A stretch of 64,000 nt of DNA from assembly GCA_937139605.1 (NCBI GenBank), contig CAKZQG010000007.1, positions 62,001 to 126,000 of the forward strand, written 5' to 3'. This document shows, piece after piece, positions 56,239 to 64,000 of this stretch (within the stretch, counting starts at the first letter, position 1; each line of letters opens with the position of its first letter). The DNA is from an uncultured bacterium. Its GTDB lineage: Bacteria > DRYD01. A program made the position numbers and the translations under genes. The notes below the pieces were generated by a model. It was not told the DNA's origin, did not search any database, and saw nothing but the letters and a program-made list of their open reading frames with translations.

Positions 56239-57018
56239 ATGAATAAAGAAACAAATTGGGTATTAGAATTTAATAATATAAACCTAAAGATAGGTAATAA
56301 CGAGATACTAAAAAATGTATCATTTAAAATAGAAAAAGGGAGCAATACATTCATAATGGGCCCCAGTGGATCTGGAAAAACAACTATTTTAAAAATCGCC
56401 GCAGGCCTAATATTCCCAACTAATGGAAATATTAAAATTTTAAATAAAGATATATCCAATATAAAAGATTTATATGAAGTAAGAAAAAAAATAGGATTTG
56501 TTTTCCAATATAGCGCTTTAATAGATTATTTAACAGTACTAGATAACATACTATTACCCTTAAAAATAAGAAATAAATCAGATTTTAAAAAAAATTATAA
56601 AACTTATATAGAAAAAGCAAAAGAAATATTAGAGAAACTGGATTTAAAAGGAGTAGAAAAATATTATCCAAATTCTTTAAGCGGAGGTATGCAAAAAAGG
56701 GTAGCATTTGCAAGAGCAATAATATCAAACCCTGAAATAATATTTTATGACGAACCAACCAGCGGCCTAGACCCAGTAACTGCAAAATCCATTGATAACA
56801 TAATAATAAATATAAACAAAAACTTTAATATAACAAATATAATAGTTTCCCATGATGTAAATAGTGCATTAAATGTTTCAGATTATATAATTTTTATTTA
56901 TAAAGGTGAAATTATTTTTAAAGGTAATATAAATGATCTAAAAAATTTACTTTATAATTCTTCATTAACTATACCACCAATTTTGAAAGACTTTTTTTAT
57001 TCAATTATAAAAACTTAA
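56239..57018 (+). CDS. ABC transporter ATP-binding protein (MlaF-like)
   Basis: This is a 259-residue ABC ATPase. Walker A is GPSGSGKTT, with a Q-loop FVFQYSALIDYLTV, signature LSGGMQKRVAFARA and Walker B IIFYDEPTSGLDPVTA. VSHDVNSALNVSDYI is the H-loop. The QYSALIDYLTV, MQKRVAFARA and GLDPVTAKSID texts are characteristic of MlaF/Ttg2A, the ATPase that moves phospholipids between outer and inner membranes. The partner permease (MlaE), MlaD and MlaC are not in this window. It diverges from the secreted protein gene. Confidence 0.85.
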   Translation: MNKETNWVLEFNNINLKIGNNEILKNVSFKIEKGSNTFIMGPSGSGKTTILKIAAGLIFPTNGNIKILNKDISNIKDLYEVRKKIGFVFQYSALIDYLTVLDNILLPLKIRNKSDFKKNYKTYIEKAKEILEKLDLKGVEKYYPNSLSGGMQKRVAFARAIISNPEIIFYDEPTSGLDPVTAKSIDNIIININKNFNITNIIVSHDVNSALNVSDYIIFIYKGEIIFKGNINDLKNLLYNSSLTIPPILKDFFYSIIKT

Positions 57019-57205
57019 ATTTATGTATATCATTTACTAAAAACAAAATCTTTTAAAAATTAAATATAATAAATAAACTTAAAAATTTAAATCTACTTGA
57101 TTAGAAAGAGAAAATAATTAGTCTAAATTTTTACAAGCAGTTATCTTAAATAACCAATTAAAAAACACAAGCTAATAATTTAGGAAATAATTATAAAATT
57201 TTTTA

Positions 57206-59215
57206 TTATTTATTAGAAGCTAATAATTCTTTTATTTCCTGTAATCTATTCTTTATTTCATTTATTTTTTTATTATATTCTTCTTCATCTATATCCCCAA
57301 TACTCTTAAGAAAATTAAGTTCATTAATTTGTTTTAATAACTCTTCTTTTTCTTTATTAATTCTTTTAATATCCTCTGGGGTTAATTGTTTTTTAATTTC
57401 TATTTCTAAACCTGTATCACTTTTAATGGTTTCAGTCTTAACAACACTATCTTTTTTTATATCTTCTATTTTTTGAGTTTTTTCTATTTTATTTTCAACA
57501 GCTTCTAACAGTTTATCAAATTCTTCTATCACTAACTTTTTAGGGGATTCAACCGATTTAGAGTATAAATCCTGCGTTTTTAACGGTATCTTTTCTTCTT
57601 TTATAATATCACTATAATCCACCTTTTTAGATTCTTGTTTTGAATAACCTTCATCAGTAGCTAAAACTTTATCAAAATCTATTCTTAATTTAGGTTTTTT
57701 TAGATCTTCATTTTTAGTTTCCAATGAAAAACTTTTATCTTTAGATTCTTCTTTAATTTCCTCCTCTTGTTCATCTTCTTCTAAGAATTTTAATAATTTA
57801 GAAGTATCATAAGCTATGTTTTGAGATTTTTCTTTTACCTCACTTAAAGCTTTTTTCATTAATTCTTCCTCAGAAACAACTTTCTTAGTAGTTAGATTTT
57901 TATCATCTTTAGAGATATCCTTAATATCTTTTAAATCATCTTCAATTTTTTCTTGATTATTTTGTATTTCTTTCTCTTTTTTTGATTCATCTTCCTTAAG
58001 TAATTCCATTATTTTAGAAGTATCTATTGTAGAAGGTTTAGATTCTGTTGATTCTAAAGTTAATTTTAATAATTTCTCACTATCAACAATATTTCTTTTA
58101 GAATACTCTCGCTGTTCTTTATTTTCTTCATGTAATCCTTTAATAACTTCTTTTTTGGCTTCTTCAATAAATTTAGTTTTTTGCTCAATAATTTGTTCTC
58201 TTTCCTTAATTGATTCTTCTATTAAAGATGCAAGTTTATCTTCACCTTTAGCTTTTTTAATTTCAGTTACTCTCCACCTGCTAACTTCTATTTTAAAATT
58301 CTCGTAAGTAAAATAAAACATATCCAAAGGTAATTTAAGTTGCCTTAAATATAAGGCTATAATATCTTCATAAGTAGGAAACAAAATAGCCCACATAGGA
58401 TAATTAAGATTCTCAATATCACTAATCAAAAAATCAATATTACCTAATTTATTTAAAATAAAAATTTGTGGATAACTTTTTAGTCTTAAAACAACCTTAT
58501 TAGGATTAAATGCCAAAACAACACTATCCCTAACATCTTCAGGTAACTTTATTATAAACTTAGCATTATTAGAAATAAAATAAAGTGCTTCTTTTTCTTT
58601 ATCCTTAAGATAAAACAAAATATCCCCAGAATTATTTATATAATAATCTATTATTTGGATATCAGTTAATTCATAAGAAAGCTCCACTCTATAACTTATT
58701 AAATTAATTTTTTCTATTAATTTTTGATCTTTAATGATTATATAATTAGAAAATGGAGATAATTTAAATTCTATAGTTTGATTAGATTCTAATTTTTTAG
58801 AGAAAAATATTTCTTCTTTATAATTTTCTAAATTAAGCATTCCTAATTCGTGTAAATAAATTTCTTTTTTAGCTAAAACATTTAGAAATGATTTATCCTG
58901 ACTTTTTCTATAGAAAAATACCTTTTTATCTAATAAACTGAAATCCGATAGTATTCCTCCCTCTTTAAATTTACTATTTAGAATTATTTCCTCTTGATTC
59001 AAATTAATTAAAATTAACTCACTTTGTGTTTGAACTAAAATTTCCCCTTTATCAGAAACAGCTAACAATTTTAAATCTAAACCTTTAAGTACTTTTTCAA
59101 ATAAAAAAGTCCTTTCTCTATATAACAACAAATTATTACTATGCAAAATAACAATATACTTTAAATTAGAACTTATTTTTAACTGGATATTAGGAGAACT
59201 TACTATCATACCCAT
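57206..59215 (-). CDS. Unknown charged protein with repeated motifs and SHOCT-like end
   Basis: This is a 669-residue protein in two parts. Residues 1 to about 310 are hydrophobic-beta alternating and may form a propeller-like domain (FLFEKVLKGLDLKLLAVSDKGEILVQT, GDILFYLKDKEKEALYFISN). Residues about 320-669 are highly charged and helical. They contain a repeat: EKLLKLTLESTES with DTSKIMELLKEDE, and EELMKKALSEVKE with DTSKLLKFLEEDE, about 85 residues apart. The last 40 residues (LNFLKSIGDIDEEEYNKKINEIK) resemble a SHOCT short C-terminal domain. There is no signal peptide. It may be a scaffold; no function is claimed. It diverges from the OsmC gene. Confidence 0.6.
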   Translation of the reverse strand: MGMIVSSPNIQLKISSNLKYIVILHSNNLLLYRERTFLFEKVLKGLDLKLLAVSDKGEILVQTQSELILINLNQEEIILNSKFKEGGILSDFSLLDKKVFFYRKSQDKSFLNVLAKKEIYLHELGMLNLENYKEEIFFSKKLESNQTIEFKLSPFSNYIIIKDQKLIEKINLISYRVELSYELTDIQIIDYYINNSGDILFYLKDKEKEALYFISNNAKFIIKLPEDVRDSVVLAFNPNKVVLRLKSYPQIFILNKLGNIDFLISDIENLNYPMWAILFPTYEDIIALYLRQLKLPLDMFYFTYENFKIEVSRWRVTEIKKAKGEDKLASLIEESIKEREQIIEQKTKFIEEAKKEVIKGLHEENKEQREYSKRNIVDSEKLLKLTLESTESKPSTIDTSKIMELLKEDESKKEKEIQNNQEKIEDDLKDIKDISKDDKNLTTKKVVSEEELMKKALSEVKEKSQNIAYDTSKLLKFLEEDEQEEEIKEESKDKSFSLETKNEDLKKPKLRIDFDKVLATDEGYSKQESKKVDYSDIIKEEKIPLKTQDLYSKSVESPKKLVIEEFDKLLEAVENKIEKTQKIEDIKKDSVVKTETIKSDTGLEIEIKKQLTPEDIKRINKEKEELLKQINELNFLKSIGDIDEEEYNKKINEIKNRLQEIKELLASNK

Positions 59216-59239
59216 TTTAATATTTATACTTTAATAAAA

Positions 59240-59301
59240 AAAATCCTTTCAAAATTAAGTAAAAAATTAAAAAAAAAGTTAAAAAAGTAAAAAAGGATTT
59301 T
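59240..59301. repeat. Inverted repeat in divergent gap
   Basis: AAAATCCTTT (59240-59249) and AAAGGATTTT (59292-59301), a perfect 10-base inverted repeat with 42 A-rich bases between, lie in the gap between the divergent 59215 (minus) and 59373 (plus) starts. It could be an operator or the base of a cruciform. The CC/GG pairs make it less likely to be chance than other AT repeats. Confidence 0.35.
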
Positions 59302-59372
59302 CAATTGTAAAAAAAAATAAATATATTAGAAAGAAATTATAATTAATCAACACAATTATAAGGAGGATTAAA

Positions 59373-59909
59373 ATGAAAAACATAAATAAACAAGAATTAA
59401 ATAAATTCATAGAGCAAGCAAAAAATGACAAAACTTTATTAGAAAAAGAAGTAAAAGTAGAAGTTTCATGGAATCTTGATGAAAAATTACCCCAAATGGA
59501 AGCCACTTTAATTTATCCTAATGGAAAAACCACATTTAACATAGATCAAATTCCAAGCTTAGGAGGCAAAGGATTAGCTCCTAATCCTATACAATATTGT
59601 CTAATGGGCTTAGGAAGCTGCTTCTTATCTACTTTCGCAACAGTATGTAGCCAACTAAACCTAAATATAAAAAGCTTAAAATTAAATATAAAAAATAAGA
59701 TCAACTTATCCATTCCCCTTAACTTAGGTGATGAACCTGTAACTAAAGGAATAGAATTTGAAATAGAAATAGAAACAGATGAAGAAAACTCCAAAATAGA
59801 AGAAGCTAAAACTATAGCTATAAACTCATGCCCAGCAGTATGGTGTATGAAAAACCCTATCCCTATAAACGTAAATATCAAACAAAACCAAACTAATAAA
59901 TTAAATTAA
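59373..59909 (+). CDS. OsmC/Ohr family peroxiredoxin-like protein
   Basis: This is a 178-residue OsmC family protein. PNPIQYCLMGLGSCFLSTFATVC holds the first catalytic Cys (SCF). INSCPAVWCM holds the second, in the order of family members. The beta-helix-beta layout and length are normal. Members reduce organic hydroperoxides with a Cys pair. The start has a strong AAGGAGG site 7 bases before ATG. A long Lys/Glu N-terminal helix of about 25 residues precedes the domain. It shares a divergent region with 57206-59215 and is followed by the M48 protease in the same direction. Confidence 0.85.
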   Translation: MKNINKQELNKFIEQAKNDKTLLEKEVKVEVSWNLDEKLPQMEATLIYPNGKTTFNIDQIPSLGGKGLAPNPIQYCLMGLGSCFLSTFATVCSQLNLNIKSLKLNIKNKINLSIPLNLGDEPVTKGIEFEIEIETDEENSKIEEAKTIAINSCPAVWCMKNPIPINVNIKQNQTNKLN

Positions 59910-59969
59910 CTTCTCATTAGCTTTTAATTAGTTTCTAATAAGTATTTATGGGGAGGTGAAAACCTAAAT

Positions 59970-61736
59970 ATGTTTGCATTGATATCTTCAAGTATATTAC
60001 TTACTTTCTATTTTATTATATTTCTCATTGCTTTAATAATTTTTACAATAGCAGGATTTGATTCAATAATAGCTATAAATTTTGCAGTGATATTTACTTT
60101 TATATTCTCAATTATACAATTCTTTTTATCCCCATTTATTTTAGATTTATCTTTAAAATGGATGTATAATCTAAAATGGGTAGAATATAGCGAATTACCA
60201 ACATATCTAAAAGAATTCGTTGAAAAAGAATTTAATAAGAGGAATACAAAATTACCAAGAATAGGGATAATAGAAGATTTTACTCCAGAAGCATTTACTT
60301 ACGGAAACTTTCCAAACAATGCGAGAATAGTAATATCAAGAGGATTACTCCAAATACTAAATGAAGATGAAGTAAAAGCAGTAGTTGGTCATGAAATAGG
60401 TCATATATTTCATTGGGACTTCGTATTCATGACATTAGCGTCATTTATCCCATTTCTATTATATATGCTATACAGAATAGCATACAACTTAGCAAGATCT
60501 TCTAGAGGTAATAGTAGAAATAACGCTGCAGGACAATTACTATTATTTGCTTTAATAACCTATTTAATTTACATAGTAAGTGAATACATAGTTTTATATT
60601 TGTCAAGATTAAGGGAGTATTATGCAGATAAATTTAGTGCATTAACTACATTAAAACCAATGGCACTAGCTACTGCATTAATAAAAGTAGCTTATGGAAT
60701 AATTGATCCTAATTATAAAACCGATACTAATCAAAGTCAAGAAAATACAAGCATAAGAAACACTCCTTTTAAAGTATTAGGCTTAATGGATAACAAACAA
60801 GCAAAATCTTTAAGATTAGCTTTATTAAATAGCACATCAAATCTAAATTCCACAACAAATGTAGCAGTTTTAAATAACACTATAGAAATAACAACAGATG
60901 AAATAAGTACTAATTATGATGTAATATCAAAAACATTAGCTTGGGATCTATTTAATCCTTGGGCTACATTAATTGAACTACACTCTACTCACCCCTTAGT
61001 AGCCAAAAGAATTAAAAACTTAAAAGAAATAGCACAACAAAATAATCTACCATTTAACATTAATATCCCTACATCATTACCTAAAGACAAAGATGATAAC
61101 TCAATTGATATTTTATCCAATACTTTAATAGATGAATTCATTATAGATGTAGCATTCCAATATGCACCATTATTAGGATTATTAAGTGGATTATTCATTG
61201 GTCTTATAATGACAGTAACTAACCAAAATGGATTTAACTTAATAGGCTTTCCTATTTTATTGTTAGCTTTAGGTAGCTTAGCTAAATGGATATACAGTTA
61301 TAAAATTTTTAACCCTAATTTTAAAGAATATAAAATAATAGATTTACTAAGTAAAACAAAGGTATCAATAATAAGAAGTATCCCTGCTATTTTAAAGGGG
61401 AAAATAATGGGTCGTGGAGTAGCAGGATATATTTTTAGTGAAGATATAACTTTTAAAGATGAAACAGGATTCATATATGTCGATTACAGAATAGGTTTTC
61501 AATTAGCAGAAATGGTCTATGGATTCTTTGTTACAAATAACTTAATAGGTAAAAATGCAACTATAAAAGGATATTACAGGAGATCCTATGTACCATATTT
61601 TGAAGTTATAGAAATTATAACAGAAGATAATAAAGTTTACAAATCTTACTTTAGATTTTTCTGGTTATTCTTAATAATAATTTTATTATTAATAGGAGGA
61701 TTTTTAACATTCTTAGGCCTAATGCCTATACAATAA
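59970..61736 (+). CDS. M48 family zinc peptidase (HtpX-like), membrane
   Basis: This is a 588-residue membrane protease. Two N-terminal membrane helices (about 8-30 and 35-60) are followed by HEIGH at 141-145, the zinc motif, in VVGHEIGHIFHWDF. RLREYYADKFSAL supplies the third zinc-ligand Glu. STHPLVAKRIKNLKEIA closes the peptidase part. The C-terminal half, from about 385, has two more membrane stretches and a beta domain unlike E. coli HtpX (293 residues). A final membrane helix is at about 560-583. It is nearly twice the normal length, close to long HtpX/peptidase M48 fusions in some diderms. It is involved in membrane protein quality control. The ribosome site is GGGGAGGTG. Confidence 0.85.
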   Translation: MFALISSSILLTFYFIIFLIALIIFTIAGFDSIIAINFAVIFTFIFSIIQFFLSPFILDLSLKWMYNLKWVEYSELPTYLKEFVEKEFNKRNTKLPRIGIIEDFTPEAFTYGNFPNNARIVISRGLLQILNEDEVKAVVGHEIGHIFHWDFVFMTLASFIPFLLYMLYRIAYNLARSSRGNSRNNAAGQLLLFALITYLIYIVSEYIVLYLSRLREYYADKFSALTTLKPMALATALIKVAYGIIDPNYKTDTNQSQENTSIRNTPFKVLGLMDNKQAKSLRLALLNSTSNLNSTTNVAVLNNTIEITTDEISTNYDVISKTLAWDLFNPWATLIELHSTHPLVAKRIKNLKEIAQQNNLPFNINIPTSLPKDKDDNSIDILSNTLIDEFIIDVAFQYAPLLGLLSGLFIGLIMTVTNQNGFNLIGFPILLLALGSLAKWIYSYKIFNPNFKEYKIIDLLSKTKVSIIRSIPAILKGKIMGRGVAGYIFSEDITFKDETGFIYVDYRIGFQLAEMVYGFFVTNNLIGKNATIKGYYRRSYVPYFEVIEIITEDNKVYKSYFRFFWLFLIIILLLIGGFLTFLGLMPIQ

Positions 61737-61780
61737 TTAAATTACAATAGCAAAATAAAGAAAAATAAAAGTTATAACAT

Positions 61781-63922
61781 ATGCAACTAGAAAGTATTAC
61801 AATAATAAAATTGAAACCCTTTATAGAAAATCTCTATAAAGAATATTCTAATCAAAATGCATTATCTTTAACTACCGTTGATATTTTCATAGAATTAGAT
61901 AAAAAAAATATAATAAAATTAAATCCTGAAATAAAGAATTTTTTAATCTTGTTTTCCTCATTAAATATTAAATCAAATAATGAAACAACATATAGTACAT
62001 TATTAAAAAAATTTTTAAAACAATACAACGATCCTAATTTATTAGATTTAATTAATTTTTTGGATAATAATTCTTCATTTTTTGAAATATTAAAAATATA
62101 TTTTGATACAAAGGATATAAAAAATATTTTGTTTAAAAAAGATCACCAAATAATCAAAGAAAAGAAAAAAGAAGAAGATAATGTAAAGATACCAGAGTTT
62201 TTAGAAAAATATGGTAGAAATTTAACAAAGTTAGCTAAAGAAAATAAATTAAATAAAGTAATAGGTAGAGAAGAAGAGCTTCAAAGGTTAGTGCAAATAT
62301 TACTAAAAAAGACTAAGAATAATCCTATTTTAATAGGAGAGCCTGGAGTAGGGAAAACAGCAATAGTAGAAGGCTTAGCTTATAAAATAGCAAACAACGA
62401 AATTAAAGAATTACAAAATAAACAAATAATAGAATTAACAGTTAGCTCAATATTATCAGGTACTTCCTTAAGAGGAGAATTAGAAAAAAAATTAGAAGAT
62501 TTAATAAAACAATTAGAAAATAATGAGAACATAATTTTATTCATAGATGAAATCCATACAATAATGTTAGATAATACAATATCAAATGTATTAAAACCGG
62601 CATTAGCAAGAGGCCAAATAACAATAATAGGAGCAACAACTACCGAAGAATATTATAAATACATAGAAAAAGATCCAGCTTTAGAAAGAAGATTTCAACC
62701 AATATTAGTAAATGAACCTACCATAGAACAAACTTTACAAATATTAGAAAATATAATCCCATCTTTTGAAGAACATCATAATGTAAAGTATAACAGGGAT
62801 ATGCTTTTTAATCTAATAAAATTATCTCAAAGATATATAACAAATAGAAACTTACCTGATAAAGTAATAGATATAATAGATGAAGTAGCAACATATGTTA
62901 AAACAGAAAAAAATAAAAATACCATAGATTTAGAAGATGTAAAAGAAGTAATAAGTAAGCAAACAGGAATCCCTATTTCAAAAATGGATCAAACAGAAAC
63001 TCAAAAAATAGCTAAACTAGAAGAATTACTAAAATCAAAAATAATTGGTCAAGATGAAGCAATAGAAAAAGTAAGTAAAATAATAAAAATAGCAAAAGCA
63101 GGATTAAACGTTTCAAAAAGACCATATGGAGTTTTTTTATTTTTGGGGCCAACAGGGGTAGGTAAAACCTATTTTGCAAAAGTATTAGCAGAAATAATAT
63201 TCTCAGGGCCAGATGATATAATAAGATTAGATATGTCAGAATTCAAAGAAAAGCATGAAGTAGCAAAATTATTAGGAGCTCCGCCTGGATATATTGGCTA
63301 TGAAAAAGATGGTATCTTAACCCTAGCTATTAAAAAAAATCCATATACAATAATACTACTTGACGAAATAGAAAAAGCACATCCAGAAGTATTTGATATA
63401 TTTTTACAAGTATTTGATGAAGGCTATTTAAAAGATTCAAAAGGAAGAACACTAGTATTCTATGATACTGTTATTATTATGACCTCTAATATAGGCTCAA
63501 ATTTGATATTCAATTTAATAAAAGAAGATCCAAATATAAGTAATGAAAAACTAAAAGAAAAATTAATTCCTGAAGTACTAAAATTTTTAAGACCAGAAAT
63601 ACTTAATAGAATAGATGAGGTAATAGTATTTAAACCCTTAGATAAAGAAAGTGTTATAAAAATAATAGATTTAGAATTAAAAGAAATAAGTAAAAAAATA
63701 GAAGAAAGCGGCGGGAAATTAATATTTACAGATAAAATAAAAGAGTATATTTTAGATAATGCATTTGATTCTTCCTTTGGAGCAAGGAACATAAAAAGAT
63801 TTATCCAAAGTAAAATTTTAGCAACCCTTGCAGAAGAAATTCTATTTAACCCCAATATAACAGGAAATACATTAGTAATAGATATTGAAAATGAAAAAAT
63901 TACTGTAAAACCTAATATCTAA
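61781..63922 (+). CDS. Clp-type AAA+ ATPase with two ATPase domains, ClpA-like without M domain
   Basis: This is a 713-residue double AAA+ protein. A divergent N-terminal domain covers about 1-130. The first AAA+ domain has GEPGVGKT near 187 and LFIDEIHTI. The second has [17 protein letters not shown] near 455 and [17 protein letters not shown], with [17 protein letters not shown]. No middle coiled coil as in ClpB lies between the domains, so it is ClpA-like in architecture. The ClpA/ClpC IGL/VGF loop for ClpP docking is not clear ([15 protein letters not shown] instead). It may therefore act as an unfoldase without ClpP, or with another partner. It is followed at once by a possible FHA protein gene. 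Confidence 0.88.
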   Translation: MQLESITIIKLKPFIENLYKEYSNQNALSLTTVDIFIELDKKNIIKLNPEIKNFLILFSSLNIKSNNETTYSTLLKKFLKQYNDPNLLDLINFLDNNSSFFEILKIYFDTKDIKNILFKKDHQIIKEKKKEEDNVKIPEFLEKYGRNLTKLAKENKLNKVIGREEELQRLVQILLKKTKNNPILIGEPGVGKTAIVEGLAYKIANNEIKELQNKQIIELTVSSILSGTSLRGELEKKLEDLIKQLENNENIILFIDEIHTIMLDNTISNVLKPALARGQITIIGATTTEEYYKYIEKDPALERRFQPILVNEPTIEQTLQILENIIPSFEEHHNVKYNRDMLFNLIKLSQRYITNRNLPDKVIDIIDEVATYVKTEKNKNTIDLEDVKEVISKQTGIPISKMDQTETQKIAKLEELLKSKIIGQDEAIEKVSKIIKIAKAGLNVSKRPYGVFLFLGPTGVGKTYFAKVLAEIIFSGPDDIIRLDMSEFKEKHEVAKLLGAPPGYIGYEKDGILTLAIKKNPYTIILLDEIEKAHPEVFDIFLQVFDEGYLKDSKGRTLVFYDTVIIMTSNIGSNLIFNLIKEDPNISNEKLKEKLIPEVLKFLRPEILNRIDEVIVFKPLDKESVIKIIDLELKEISKKIEESGGKLIFTDKIKEYILDNAFDSSFGARNIKRFIQSKILATLAEEILFNPNITGNTLVIDIENEKITVKPNI

Positions 63923-63941
63923 AAAATAATTAATATTTAAT

Positions 63942-64000
63942 ATGAGTAAAATAAAATTAATTATACTAGCTGGTCCATATGAAGGGAATTCTTATGAATT
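63942..64000 (+). CDS. Start of a protein, possibly FHA domain, cut by window end
   Basis: An ATG at 63942 opens MSKIKLIILAGPYEGNSYE, running off the right edge after 19 codons. The pattern L-x-x-L-x-G-P-x-x-G-x-x-y is typical of the first strand of an FHA domain, a phosphothreonine-binding module. With so few residues this is only a suggestion. It lies 19 bases after the Clp-type gene on the same strand, so the two are probably in one operon. Confidence 0.45.
   Translation, partial: MSKIKLIILAGPYEGNSYE

Noticed and set aside
59279..59881. Minus-strand frames over the OsmC gene
   Set aside because: Shadows of the OsmC gene, which has a strong ribosome site and conserved Cys pair.

Overview
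The window comes from a very AT-rich bacterium. Protein-coding DNA is dominated by A/T, while the rRNA genes are clearly GC-rich. That contrast is common in thermophiles and also in reduced genomes. Standard genetic code fits: TGG codes Trp, and TGA is used as a stop, for example in the ATGA overlap at 18120-18123. A lipoprotein, an MlaF-like ABC ATPase, a large surface-glycan locus and a methylerythritol-phosphate pathway gene suggest a diderm (Gram-negative type) cell. The 16S gene departs from the usual 27F and EUB338 sites, so the lineage may be divergent. I cannot assign a phylum by eye.

Layout. 1-2960: rRNA operon on the minus strand (16S, short spacer without tRNA, 5' part of 23S running off the left edge), with a long complementary processing stem around 16S. 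3.1-7.5 kb, minus: pilin-like protein, S41 peptidase, PrmA, low-complexity lipoprotein, RsmE, then tRNA-Ala(UGC). 7.7-14.5 kb, plus: cytidylate kinase, unknown secreted protein, histone-deacetylase-fold enzyme, unknown protein, RNB exoribonuclease (apparently frameshifted). 14.6-23.7 kb, minus: a legionaminic-acid-type nonulosonate operon (LegB, LegI, LegG, PglD-like acetyltransferase, PtmE, LegF, oxidoreductase, aminotransferase, glycosyl/glycerophosphotransferase-like protein). 23.9-27.1 kb, plus: asparagine-synthase-like protein and glycosyltransferase. 27.1-42.8 kb, minus: further surface-glycan genes (glycosyltransferase, uronyl C5-epimerase, two formyltransferases, WbmS-like deacetylase, beta-propeller glycosidase-like protein, methyltransferase, acetyltransferases, WbqC-like protein, polysaccharide deacetylase, second asparagine-synthase-like protein, DegT aminotransferase, sugar epimerase, LhgO-like oxidase). 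42.9-55.2 kb, minus, housekeeping: gltX, dxr, atpA, zinc metalloprotease, rpoA, rpsD, rpsK, diadenylate cyclase, fumarate reductase/succinate dehydrogenase flavoprotein. 55.2-64 kb, mixed: secreted protein, MlaF-like ATPase, charged SHOCT-like protein, OsmC, M48 protease, Clp-type AAA+ ATPase, and the start of a possible FHA protein.

Main observations. The rpsD leader can form a nearly ideal H-type pseudoknot, a candidate S4 autoregulatory element. Four genes are interrupted: C5-epimerase by an in-frame TAG where Trp is expected; WbmS-like, LhgO-like and RNB genes by frame changes, three of them at 7-base A/T runs. These may be decay, slippage or assembly error. The nonulosonate operon lacks an obvious adjacent LegC. 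The rpsK-rpsD-rpoA group lacks rpsM and rplQ, and atpA is isolated from other ATP synthase genes. No CRISPR array, transposase, integrase or phage gene was seen. No gene-free stretch exceeds about 300 bases once the broken reading frames are counted.
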